From Cylindrotheca closterium (Eukaryota > Bacillariophyta > Bacillariophyceae > Bacillariales > Bacillariaceae), in NCBI GenBank assembly GCA_933822405.4, contig CAKOGP040001980.1, positions 186,001-250,000 of the forward strand: a stretch of DNA of 64,000 nucleotides, in the 5' to 3' direction. This document shows, one piece after another, positions 1 to 10,323 of this stretch. The translations under genes and the position numbers were made by a program. The notes beneath the pieces were generated by a model. That model made no database searches, was not told where the DNA came from, and worked only from the letters and a program-made list of their open reading frames with translations. Positions within the stretch are counted from its first letter, which is position 1; every line of letters begins with the position of its first letter.

Positions 1-3000
1 TGCGGTGCATGTCAACCTCTTCATCAGAATCATCCCAATTCCCATCCGTGTTTGTGATCATGGCGAGATCTTCTTCAAGGGAGAGCCCCTTCTCGCTACC
101 ACTCTTTCCATCGTCATCATCGTCGTCGTCCTTGCCAATGATGTGCCCTTTGGCATTCCTCTCTGCCTTTTCAAGTTGTTTCTCAGCTGACTTAAGTTGC
201 GCCTGCTGTCTTGCCAAAACATCCTTCAACATTTCAGCTGCTGTTGTTCCACCGCGGACACGTCGAAGCTGCTCTGGATCGTATCGACCTCGAGGAACAC
301 CAGGCTTGTCCATGTTTAATCCATGTGCATCTGCCCAAGCTAGCCATGGCATCCAAGTGTCTGGATCACCACGGCGCAATGTTTGGTCGTTACCAATGAC
401 AATCAAAGCTCTTCGAGCACGAGTAAAGGACACGTTAACACGTCTCCAATCGGATGTGAAACCAATGGCTCCGTAGTCATTGCTTCTCACAGCAGAAAAA
501 ACTACAGCTTCCTTTTCTCTTCCTTGGAAACCATCCACGGAAGATACTTCAATGTACGGAGGTCCCGTATTTTGCGTCAGGCGACGTGTCATGCGTCGAA
601 TTAGCCGAGCTTGAGCGGCATAAGGAGTGACAACTGCAATGTCAGATACTCTGCATTGGCCACCAGCCAGAAGTGCCGCAACAGCATCACAGGCGGCGGC
701 TGCTTCAGCTTCGTTCAGCTTACTAACGCCGTCGTCCATTTCAGTACCCTTTACTGGAAGATAGGCAACAGGGAACTCTTCGCGCGGCCATGGGAATCCA
801 GCAAGTGGACGTCTTTCCGGTGCGGTAACTCCATTCAACAGCTTTCCACCATAAAACAAATCAGATGGAAACATTGCAATGCACGGGTGCATACGGTACT
901 GAGTGTCGAGCATAAATGGAGGTACGCCACATGCAACCATTCTGGAAAACAATGGAACACCGTGGCCTTCTTCCTCTGCTCTTGTGCTCAACACTGTTGG
1001 AGGCAACTGACAATGGTCACCAACTAGCACAAGCTGTCGACATCCTCTCATCAACGGAACCAGCACTGCTGGTTCAGTTGCCTGAGTAGCTTCATCAACA
1101 AGGACTCGATCAAAAGTCATCGCATCAAGTATATCACCACCTGATCCAATACAGGTGCAACAAATGATTTGAGCTTTCTTCAGAGTCTTCATTCTATCTT
1201 TGAAGGCCTGTGCCGAATTGCCACCCGACTGTTGCTTTCCTCCATTGCTGTAAGAAGAAGGTGGGCGATCAACACAGAACCGCAAAAGTTCTGGTCTAAT
1301 TGCTTCTGGTCTCCCCAATCTCACAACTCGGAGTCCTACAGCTGCACATCCCTCGACAAGGTTATCCACTGCAATGTTTGAATCAGAAGTTGCCAAGATG
1401 GGAGAGGGGTTTTCGCCTCCTTCAGAGTTCGAATCAGCCAATCGGGCCCAGTGTTGCAAAATGCGAATTGCAACAGCAGTTTTTCCTGGATAAAAAGTTG
1501 AGAACAATGGATCCAAATTATATCTAGCAGTCATACCACAACAATTTCTTACCAGTACCCGGCGGCCCTTGCACTAATGTCAAACGATTTGACACAGCAC
1601 CTTCGACAGCAAGTGACTGAGATGCATTCAACCCTTCAAGAGCCGAGAATTTGTCCAGTGCCAATCTAGATGCCATTCTGCATGCATCTTCGTCGTTGCC
1701 GTCTTCCTCTTGTTTCTCGTCTTCATAGCTCCACGGAACAGCTTGTGCACACAACGCTGCAGTGGATGTAAGTTCTCCATTGAACATGCCTCCCGACTTG
1801 CTCATCACAAGGTTGATATTTTCGTCCATAGCTGTGATTGCTTTCATCAATTGAGGACAAGGTCTCCTTGTGTCACGCGTACCACTTTCACCGAGTGGAC
1901 TAGCGATTGCTACTGCGGCTGAAAGTTGACGGTTAAAACCCATACGATTTGCAAGCTTGTCAATACGATAGACATTTCCATCAATGTTTTCGGTCAGCAA
2001 GGAATACAGACTAGTATTGGTTTTGTCTTGCAATCGGAGAACCATGGGATTGGTGTTTGTGACTGTAGCTTCAATCATGTTGCGATCAAGACTCTCAGCA
2101 GACATTGGATAAGGACCTGCATATGGCAAGAGGGATACCGCATCTCCAGCTTGGATTCCTCTGTTTTCCATGGAATCCGGAACAAAGACACCCAATTGAT
2201 CCCCTGGAACAACGAAAAGGTCAGCTGGTTTCTTTCCTCGCTTCAGCCGAGCATCCACAACACAAACGGCCGAGCGAACCAATCGCTCACAGGGTGCTGA
2301 GCAGATTCGATCTCGAGCAGACATGACTTCTTCCAAAAACTCGAGTGCGATACCTCGCACAATACGAAGGAAATATGTTCGACTTGTAGGATTGTCGAAT
2401 TCCGTAGCAATGCAAAGCGCATTGATCATGTCAGCAGCCGAGTAAGCACTACTATTTCGGAGATTCTGAGGCAGGCAGGTCAAAATTCGTTCAATTTGCC
2501 CTGTTGACAGTGTTCCTGGTAAGGTGCAGTTGCGCAAACAATACAGGGCATCCTCGAACATGGCTGCCATGACGTAAGCCTTCATTACCGTCTCCAAGAC
2601 ATTAGCGTCAAGAGCAAAGTTGTGGTTCTTCTTATCCTGCAAAATCTCACGCATACCATCTGGGTCACTGCGCTCCACACACTGTCTCACAGCTCGGTTA
2701 AATATCTTTGCTGCCTTTTGATTTGCCGCATGATCCTTGGACAATCCCTTCTTCTTTTTGGATTTGCCCTTCGTGTTTGCAATGATGCCACCACCCGTAA
2801 TCTTGGCCGGCCCCTCCTCGATATTGTCTTCCATTGTTGGAGAATCGTCACGACGGATCTGAACAGTGGTATTCTCTGTAATACTGACTTCTTGCGCTGG
2901 AATAGCCTTGATTGCATCTGTTGCGCTGACATCAATCGGTTCCTCCTCCACAGGAGGTGGTGGTGGAGCCTTGTCCTTCTTGTTTTTCTTCTTTTTGGGC

Positions 3001-4001
3001 TTCTTGTTTGCTTTCCCAGTTGGATTGGAGTTTCCATTGGTAGTAGCATCTTCTCCATTTCTTGCAGCTGCTTCTTCCGTCTGCGTGACCTCCTTCTTCT
3101 CTTCCGCAATATCAAAGTCCTCCAAAGCGGCAGTAGCAAGCCGTTCGGATAGCTTTTGAGCTTCCGAGTCGTAGTCTACTGCAGATGATTGCATGGGAGG
3201 ATGACTGTTGCGGGAAAGAATGATTGGGACGCCATCACGTCCCGAAAAGTTGTTGTTAGATGATGATGGTGGTGTGGGTAGATCTAGTGGGGCCGTGAGC
3301 AATGATTTGGTAATGGAATCGTGGTTCAAATTGTTGTTGTTGTTCACTGGATCCAATCCACCATTGCTCTGCACCGACGGCATACTATCAAAGGCTGATG
3401 CACCAGCAGCTTCGGGAAATCCAGTTTCCAAGACTGCCGTATTGTCAAAGTCCATGGGCGCCTCATTGTCTTGTGAGACCTCCTTGTTGTGGTTGTTATC
3501 GTCATCGGACCCATTGTTCTTATGTTTTTTATTCTTCCTGCTGTCATTGTTGTGTCGTCCACGACCACGCCCACGGCCACCCCTTCCGCCTCCACGTGAT
3601 TTACCCCGGCCTGAGGAACGTCCACCTCGTCCTCCTCTACTTCCTCGGCCATCTTGGTCGTTGTTATTATTATTATTGTCTCGTTTGTCTGTGTGAGTTT
3701 CGGAGGAAGCAGACACTTCTCCATGATCATTCTTGTTCTTATTCGGCTCCTTTCTATTCTCATTCTTGACAGTCACTACTGGTCCTTCTCCGTTTGGTGT
3801 TGTCTCTGTGGAATCGGAAGCAGCAGTACCGTTATTGGAAGAGCGACCTCTGCCTCCTCTGCCTCTTCCACCTCTGCCTCTACCACGACCTCTGCCTTTG
3901 GCGCCTCTGCCACGACCACGACCGCGGCCACCGCTACGTGAAGAATTAGGCCTTAATGATGAAGAACTCGATCCTCTTCCCGATGTTTCACCCTCGCTCA
4001 T
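1..4001 (-). CDS. UPF1/SEN1-class superfamily 1 RNA helicase (3' end outside window)
   Basis: Two exons are visible: 4001-1553 and 1485 running off position 1 (intron 1486-1552, GT-AG, splitting the Walker A). About 1310 residues are in view and no stop is reached. Residues about 1-175 are dominated by RG/RGG tracts, followed by acidic and low-complexity stretches and a Lys-rich block with polyproline. A helical segment near residue 425-490 looks like a degenerate PPR-type repeat. The helicase core then follows in order: GPPGTGKT (motif I, about 811), DEATQ (motif II), a QYRMHP block, VDGFQGREKE (motif V) and a TRARRALIVIGN block (motif VI). The visible tail is acidic. DEAxQ and QYRMHP place it in the UPF1-like family of ATP-dependent 5'-3' RNA/DNA helicases. 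The UPF1 Cys/His-rich domain is not seen, so it is probably not UPF1 itself. Family is sure; exact orthology is not. Confidence 0.9.
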
Positions 4002-4330
4002 ATAAGTTTGGAATCTAGATTATCAATACTCGTGTATTGATTGTGCTTCTTTCTTCGTATCAAATTTTTTCCGGGGTGCACGATTGTCGTGAGCCTGGAT
4101 GGTTGGCGACCGGCTCGAAGGAGAAGCAATGCTGCTGGTACGTGTTTCGCTCGCTGCTTCTGTCTGTCACCCGTGGTAACACTCTTTTCGCGCGCCGTGA
4201 ACAACGAACGTCAGGCTTCAATAAAACCCATCACAGAATTCATGCATTCATCATCGCATCGTATTTTATTATAATATTATATTAGAAGTACTAGAAGCTG
4301 CTTTCCCAATCAATCGACGTCTGAAACAAA
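4002..4330. promoter_or_regulatory. Divergent promoter region
   Basis: This 329-bp stretch separates the start codons of the helicase (minus strand) and the small plastid protein (plus strand), so it must hold both 5' ends. I see no gene in it. An AT-rich run lies at about 4256-4285 just before the plus-strand gene. No specific operator was recognised. Confidence 0.45.
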
Positions 4331-4774
4331 ATGAAGCTACTTATCCTCCTCGTACCTACTCTGGCATCAGCCTTCTCTCTTGCTCCTCTTTGCCGAACTG
4401 GAAGCACAACACTTTTGAGAGCGGATGCTTCTTCTTCTGCGGAAGAAGAAGATGATGGTCTTGTACTCGATGGACTCGACAAGAAGATGAACCAATTCAA
4501 AACGGAATATTCGTTCAGCGAGTCTGATTATCTTGCAGCTGCAAGAAAACGGGCAGAAGAACGAAAGGAGAGTGTCAACTCGGGTGCATCCGACGAAGAT
4601 TGGAAAAAGATGGCCGAAACGAAGGAATCGCAATTTGGAAAGGTTGACGACTGGGATAACTCTGTCAAGGAAGCTGGAAACGCGGATTCGCAAATTCTCA
4701 TGTTCACTGATCCTCCTGCTGATGGGGAAGGTGGTGAAGAGGGAGAAAGTGGCGACAAACTTTTGTTGTTCTAA
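4331..4774 (+). CDS. Small plastid-targeted protein of unknown function
   Basis: Single exon, 147 residues. The first 15 residues are a hydrophobic signal peptide ending in ASAF-SLAP, the classic cleavage motif for import into a diatom plastid, followed by an arginine-containing transit stretch. The mature part is short, hydrophilic and acidic: a cluster of Glu/Asp near residues 36-45, a charged helix near 58-80, and an acidic tail rich in Gly and Glu. There are no membrane segments and no motif I can assign. The ATG at 4331 gives the signal peptide directly, which supports the start. It is divergently arranged with the helicase gene. Function unknown; plastid stroma is inferred from the presequence. 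Confidence 0.75.
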   Translation: MKLLILLVPTLASAFSLAPLCRTGSTTLLRADASSSAEEEDDGLVLDGLDKKMNQFKTEYSFSESDYLAAARKRAEERKESVNSGASDEDWKKMAETKESQFGKVDDWDNSVKEAGNADSQILMFTDPPADGEGGEEGESGDKLLLF

Positions 4775-5114
4775 GCCAGATGGCTTACAGTCAAGCAGGC
4801 AGCACCTCCTTTCGAGACGGTAAAACGAAACCAGCTTCCACTACTACTTGTTCTTTATTGATTCCATCCATTCAGTTCTGCAACCATGCTCAACGACAAT
4901 GTCCCCTGTACACCCGAAGAAATCAAACAGGTGGCTGATGATGACTTGAGTCTTTTCATCATTGTCAACAAGAACATTCAATAGCGCACTAAATAAATTC
5001 TTTTGCATGGATCGACGATTGCTTTAGCTTGTGCCTATTAGCAGTTTACTGATTGTACTTTACGTTTCAAGAGATTGATGTGAAAACTCTTTCCATCTTC
5101 ATGCGCAGTAGTAT
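4775..5114. other. Convergent intergenic region
   Basis: 340 bp between the 3' ends of the small plastid protein (plus) and the DUF4079 gene (minus). It should contain both 3' UTRs. No ORF, repeat or RNA gene was recognised. Confidence 0.4.
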
Positions 5115-5975
5115 TTATGGCCACTTGGTGAATTCAATGACCTTGAACAAGATCGGGACACCACTGACAACTTGCCATACGAACAAACCGACTCCGGCAA
5201 AGTTGGCTCCAATGTGAGCATAACGGGCGGCGTCGTTGCCCTTTTGCATGGCAGGGACACAGGCAGCGGCAAGGGCCCAAAGACAGACGAGGCCAGCACC
5301 GGCGTACAAATGTGGGCCTGGGAATAGCTTTCCAGCACGAGCATAGGTATTCAATGGACCTTCAATGGCAAAGACGGTACCAATGAAGGCCAATGTGGCT
5401 CCCTGTGAATAGTGCATATCACGGGGTCCCTTAGCGGCAAGCTCCTTGCGCTCGCTTTGCAACGCCTTGATTTCAGCATCGATGGGAAGGGCAGCTTCCA
5501 ACTTGGAGATCAAGCCAGCATCTGGGGTTTCGGCACCTTTCGCAGCCTCCAATGCGGCCGTGGCGGTGGAAGCTCCACCAAGATCAGGGTATCCGCTCTT
5601 AAGAGCAGTAACATCATCACCGATGGTACGTTGACGACGCCATTCGAATCCAAGAATGGCGGTTGAAACACTAAGTGCTAGCATTCCAAGCATCATGGCT
5701 GGGTGAAGAAGAGACAGTGTTCTTCCCTCGAAGATTCCCCAGTCTGGCCCAGCAGCCATGGCAGAGGTGGAAGTTAATGCCCACATGGCGGCGGTAGCGG
5801 CGGGAATGGATGCATCATTGAGGAAAGATTCTGTATCCTCATCATCCGTGGAAGCCATCAAGACATCCACTTGACGGAAAGAAGAAGCTTGGCCGACAAG
5901 AGCTTGGTTTGGTGCAGGGCTGGTGAATGCATTGGCGACTGCCAAGGTGGAGAGAAACAAGAATTGGATCTTCAT
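5115..5975 (-). CDS. DUF4079-type plastid membrane protein
   Basis: Single exon, 286 residues from the ATG at 5975; an ATG 24 codons upstream is in frame, but the internal one begins a proper signal peptide. The peptide ends VANAF-TSP, a plastid import motif. A second hydrophobic stretch (ALTSTSAMAAG) resembles a thylakoid transfer signal. The mature region has about four membrane segments: one around LLHPAMMLGMLALSV, one after a charged Ala-rich loop (GATLAFIGTVFAIEG), then GAGLVCLWALAAACV and a C-terminal one. A conserved-looking FPGPHLYAG block sits between them. This pattern fits the DUF4079 family known from cyanobacteria and plastids, whose role is not established. Thylakoid location is inferred. 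Confidence 0.75.
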   Translation of the reverse strand: MKIQFLFLSTLAVANAFTSPAPNQALVGQASSFRQVDVLMASTDDEDTESFLNDASIPAATAAMWALTSTSAMAAGPDWGIFEGRTLSLLHPAMMLGMLALSVSTAILGFEWRRQRTIGDDVTALKSGYPDLGGASTATAALEAAKGAETPDAGLISKLEAALPIDAEIKALQSERKELAAKGPRDMHYSQGATLAFIGTVFAIEGPLNTYARAGKLFPGPHLYAGAGLVCLWALAAACVPAMQKGNDAARYAHIGANFAGVGLFVWQVVSGVPILFKVIEFTKWP

Positions 5976-6145
5976 GTTGCTTTGTTCTGTTTTATTATGG
6001 ATCCGATTGAATTCGTTTTGATGGGTTGGAAAACTGACTTGGATCATGCCACGTACGTACGAGACCTACCACGAATAAACACTGTTGGATCGGAATCAGA
6101 AAATTGAAGACTAAACAATACCCATAGCATTCGCATTACGCCTTT

Positions 6146-8435
6146 CTAATAAGATCGCCCCCATAGGCACCAGCATGTGGCTGGCAAGCCACTTGCAATA
6201 CACTTAGTACCTTCTGGGAGTTCTGGCTGGTCGAATGGGATACATAGCGTCTTGGCAGCCACGGATGTTGCCGTTCGCTCGTCTTCGCCTTCTTCGCCAC
6301 GAGCTTTCAACGACTCTTCCCGACTGGTTTTCTTGACCCATTCTTCCCAATCCTGGTGTTCGCCTCCGCACCAAGGAGTCAACACAAGATTGTTGAGCTC
6401 CAAGTTGGGTACAAAGTCCTTCCATTCAGTGACTTTGGCAATGTGTTCATCTCGTGCCTTCAGTGCCTTCTCGAACATCGTCTTTTGGATTTCCTCAAGC
6501 TTTGTTGCAATCACGCTACCGAGACCTTCAACGGGAAGATCCATTTTCTCACCATTGTGTCTGATGACAATGCGAGTTTGTTTCTTTTCAATATCCATGG
6601 GACCAACTTCAATACGAATTGGGACACCCTTTTGTTCCCAATGGTTGTACTTCCAGCCAGGGTTGTACATGGCTCTATCATCATACTTGGCACGGATCTA
6701 TAGAAGACAAAACAGTCAGTGCAAGCAACGAGAGGAAAAAGAAACATTCGCCGCCCACAACTTACGCCTAGCTTCCTCAAGTCTTTCAAGATCGCTTTGC
6801 AGTACGGATCAGCAGTTTCTCCAGTCAACTTTTTGCTGATGATAGGAACGATCACAGCTTGCAAAGGAGACACCTTAGGAGGCATAACCAATCCCTTGTC
6901 ATCGCCATGCACCATGACCATCACACCAATTGTACGGGTAGTCAAACCCCACGAAGTTTGCCATGCAATCTTCGTCTCACCCTTCTCGTCTTGGAACTTG
7001 ATGTCGAACATCTTACCAAAGTTTTGACCAAGGTTGTGCGAGGTAGCACCTTGAATGGCACGCCCAGATCCGGCAATGTAAGCTTCAACAGTTGTTGTCA
7101 TGTGACCTCCAGCAAACTTTTCTTTCTCGGTCTTGTATCCAGGGACAACAGGAACACAAAGGAGATCTTGGTACACCTGCTTGTACAAGTCAAGTGCTTG
7201 CATGACCATCTTGTCAGCGTCCTCATAGGTGGCATGTGCTGTGTGGCCCTCTTGCCACAAGAATTCACGAGATCGCAGGAAAGGAGTAGGATCCTTGAAT
7301 TCCCATCTAACAACGTTGCTCCATTGATTCAGCTTCAAGGGAAGGTCTCTGTGCGACTTGATCCAATCCGAAAATGCAGGATACATGATTGTTTCGGAAG
7401 TTGGGCGAATAGCAATTTGCTGTGCAAGTTCAGTTTCACCACTCTTTGTGACCCATGCCACTTCAGGTGCGAATCCCTCGACGTGATCCTTTTCCTTTTC
7501 AAGACGATCTTGGGAAACAAATAGAGGAAAGTAGCAGTTTTCGACGTCCAGGTCCAAAAGCTGAATAGCAGCAACATCAATCAAAACATCAATCAGCCAT
7601 GATAAATCTGACGCACGTTTGAAACCTGATAGAGCCAACTACGTACCTGCTCATTGAACCACTGTTGAATCAGATCCCAAATCTTGTACGACCAAGGACG
7701 CAAGATGTAACAACCACTGATGTCATAGTAGGAAATCATCTCACTTAGAACGATAACGTCCGAGTACCACATGGGAAAGTTTTCTTCCTTCTTCCATTGA
7801 AGGGCAAGAAGAGTGTCTCCCTTTTTTGCACTTTTCTTGTTTTGCTTTGATTGTTGCTTTCCACCTCCTCCTTGCTTCTTTTCTCCCTTCTGTTGGGGAG
7901 CACCACCAGCTGGGACCTGTGGAGCTGCTGTAAAATCGACAATGATAGGTTCAACTCCTGCCTTGGTCATGAATTCTTGCAAGACAGAAGGGGCCAATTT
8001 GACGGATGCGTCATTCTGAGCGGGGTGGGAGTGGATAACCTCATAGTCCATCAACGCCTTATCCAAAATAAATTTGACCTCGTTAGATTCGTCGTTGACA
8101 ATACAAAGTGGCCCGACATGTCCTGGCTTCGCCTTCAAATGCTTATCAAGGGTAGCACCATCTGCCAATCTCATATTAACTTTTCCTTCGAGCTTTAAGA
8201 GAGCACCAAGCTGCTTTGTGTTGAAAGTTGTCGCTGTAGCGTGGGTCACCAAAAATATTCCATGCTTTTTGTCCTTAAAGAACAAGTTCTTTGTGTGTGT
8301 TTCTTTGTCCGATCCCAAAGGAACATTGGCAACAAGTTCATCGGCCGTCATGCAAGCGGCATGAGAGTAAACCTCATGCTTCAGGCCAAACTCGTTGAGC
8401 TTTTTAATCAAAGCATTATCCGCAAGATCACCCAT
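6146..8435 (-). CDS. Prolyl-tRNA synthetase with N-terminal YbaK/ProX-like editing domain
   Basis: Three exons, 8435-7647, 7560-6766 and 6697-6146, with in-phase GT-AG introns of 86 and 68 nt, give 711 residues. Residues about 1-165 form a YbaK/ProXp-type domain: a KNLFFKDKK block and a [11 protein letters not shown] motif match the deacylase fold that hydrolyses mis-acylated tRNA(Pro). A Lys/Gly/Gln-rich linker follows (about 170-205). Then comes the eukaryotic/archaeal-type class II ProRS core: an [10 protein letters not shown] segment, [13 protein letters not shown], a motif 2 region around VVRWEF and [10 protein letters not shown], an HGDDKG motif, the anticodon-binding domain and the typical C-terminal GRSY end. 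It charges tRNA(Pro) with proline; there is no targeting sequence, so cytosol is likely. A fused N-terminal editing domain is known in some protists. Confidence 0.95.
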
Positions 8436-9206
8436 GATAAAGAGCTTATCTAATCAAAGAAGAAATTAGAATGGATGTATCAAGGCAAAACACAGACGAA
8501 TGCAACTGATGAACATCTTCTCATCGGTCACCTTCACGACAACATGTTCAAATGACAGATTTCTAGGTTTTTTCTCTGAATTTCTGCAAGATTGAACCAT
8601 TTTTGGTAAACGTTGTATCTCTTGAAAGCTGTAGCATCTTTGCCGTCATTCATCATTGCCACAAACCCAATATCCTTCCTTACCTGTTAGAAACAAGATA
8701 TGGAGATGTCCCACGTGAATTCGTCTTCAGACATGTGCCCATGACTTTGGAACCTGCGGCTGTGTCTGTCCGCCGTCTGCCGAATTTGTTTACCGGAAAT
8801 TCACACAGACACGACTTTTAGCTTGGGAACCGCAAATCCGTAGATCAGACAAACGTACACCAAATAAGTAGAGGGGTAAGTGGCTTTGAGATGCTGCACG
8901 GCTCTTTCAATATCAAAATTTACGAACTTTTGAAGGTGAGACCATGGCGGCGTGCCTCTTTTACTGAAGAATTTTGGAGACGTATAGAGAGATACACACA
9001 ACAATAAGAGCAAACATGCGGAGTGGGCAGAAGCATAGGAGCTGACTGGAGATTAATCTGGGATCAGAATGCTGTGATATTGTGGAGTGCCGAAATTGCT
9101 TGATCGCTTTACAGTTGTTACGATCGCTGCATGCTGAAGAGGAAATGGAGTCATTCTCTTGCCACAGTCTTTGCTCACGCCTTGCTTGTTTTCCTTTTCA
9201 GTCAAG
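8436..9206. promoter_or_regulatory. Divergent intergenic region, ProRS / RPS21
   Basis: 771 bp between two start codons facing apart, so both promoters lie here. A pyrimidine-rich run ending in CAG at about 9190-9200, six bases before the RPS21 ATG, looks like a 3' splice site, suggesting a 5'-UTR intron in RPS21. Several short ORFs are present but none is recognisable. No repeat seen. Confidence 0.45.
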
Positions 9207-9464
9207 ATGCAAAACGAAGCCGGAGAAAACGTCGACCTTTACGTCCCACGAAAGTGCTCGTACACCAACCGCATCATCGAGGCCAAGGACCACTCCAGTA
9301 TCCAAATCAACGTTGCCAACGTTGATCCAGTTACTGGCATGGCCACTGGAGAGAACACACCATACGCTCTTGGCGGATACATCCGATTCAAGTCCGAGGG
9401 AGATATGGCTTTGACTGCTCTGGTACAAAAGAATGATGCTATAATGTTTGCTTCTTCCGATTAA
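9207..9464 (+). CDS. RPS21: 40S ribosomal protein S21 (eS21)
   Basis: 85 residues, the usual length for eS21. It starts MQNEAGENVDLYVPRKCS and continues with NRII-AKDHSSIQINVA and a VDPVTG block, all highly characteristic of this eukaryote-specific small-subunit protein. The start at 9207 is fixed by similarity; an upstream in-frame ATG would add 16 residues across a probable splice acceptor (pyrimidine tract and CAG just before the ATG), so the 5' UTR is probably spliced. The C-terminal third is less typical (FKSEGDMALTALVQ). It is a structural component of the cytosolic 40S subunit, near the 5' end of 18S rRNA in known structures. It shares a promoter region with the prolyl-tRNA synthetase, both translation genes. 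Confidence 0.95.
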   Translation: MQNEAGENVDLYVPRKCSYTNRIIEAKDHSSIQINVANVDPVTGMATGENTPYALGGYIRFKSEGDMALTALVQKNDAIMFASSD

Positions 9465-9910
9465 GGAACTAACATATAGAAAAGAAACTGAAAACAGATA
9501 CGAATTGTAGTTATAAGGCTTGCGATTCTTTCCTTTGTTTTGACTGAGATGGTCTCGTTGCCATTGAACTAGAAAACAGTCACATTTTTCTAAAATGAAA
9601 GACCAAAATGCACATCAGGATCGACCCAACTCCATGAAGAAAAATGGAAGGCATGAAACTCTTGATAGTGTGACTATCTTCCTGATATAACACTGTTAGC
9701 ATTATACTTCATGTTTATCCTTTGATACTGGCTGCAGTACAATGTCCGATGAGGGGGTAAATAATGGAGGGGCGGGTTTATTGGGGGTATGTTGAGGGAG
9801 AACAACGATGAATCATCATGCATCATTCTGTGTAATCATTACCATTATTCATGTTTCTTTGAGTTTTGGTCTTCACCACGCCTTTTGTATCAACCAAGGC
9901 ACTTGTTAAA
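9465..9910. other. Intergenic region with a G-rich tract
   Basis: 446 bp from the RPS21 stop to the next start. A purine/G-rich run at about 9749-9802 contains several groups of three to five G. No ORF of note and no RNA gene was recognised. It must hold the RPS21 3' UTR and the promoter of the following small gene. Confidence 0.35.
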
Positions 9911-10243
9911 ATGAGTTCGCCGCGAATCAATTGGTTCAAGAGAGTACTTGGCTTCGGGTGAGGAAGATTATCTGGACGAGTTTTTTGTCAATGAGAGTAC
10001 AAGCTGTTCCTCACACTCTCTTTCTTTCTTCTTTCGTTTACCAGCCCTTACTTCCGACGCCGTTCGGGCGACTTTGAAGGAATCGCTGTGGCCTCATTTG
10101 TCGGTGTGACTTCAGGTGTATATATTTTCAAGCCAATAGCACAAGAAATGGAAATCAATCGTATCGAACGAGAAAAACGGGAAGCAATGGAAGCAGCTGC
10201 TGCTACATCTGGAAGAAACACACAAGGTTCCACTGAGAGTTAG
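9911..10243 (+). CDS. 81-residue two-exon membrane protein, unknown
   Basis: Built by hand from two exons, 9911-9957 and 10045-10243, joined across an 87-nt GT-AG intron whose phases match. The product starts MSSPRINWFKRVLGFG, continues with a basic YFRRRSGDFEG stretch, one hydrophobic segment of about 20 residues (GIAVASFVGVTSGVYIF), then a charged helix rich in Glu, Arg and Ala, and a polar tail. One membrane pass near the N terminus followed by a charged helix is a shape common among small mitochondrial inner-membrane proteins, but no family was identified. No single ORF shows the gene because exon 1 is only 47 nt. It converges on the TBC gene, whose stop is 80 bp away. Confidence 0.65.
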
Positions 10244-10323
10244 AAGCTACTTCATAACATAATGCAGCGTACTTATCACGAAGGACTTGATAAAGAATGA
10301 ACATAGAGATATTGCAGATTCAG

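Noticed and set aside
2622..3739. Several 90-176-codon ORFs antisense to or in other frames of the helicase
   Set aside because: They arise from the RGG and Lys-rich low-complexity codons; compositions are extreme and no start, splice or motif supports them.
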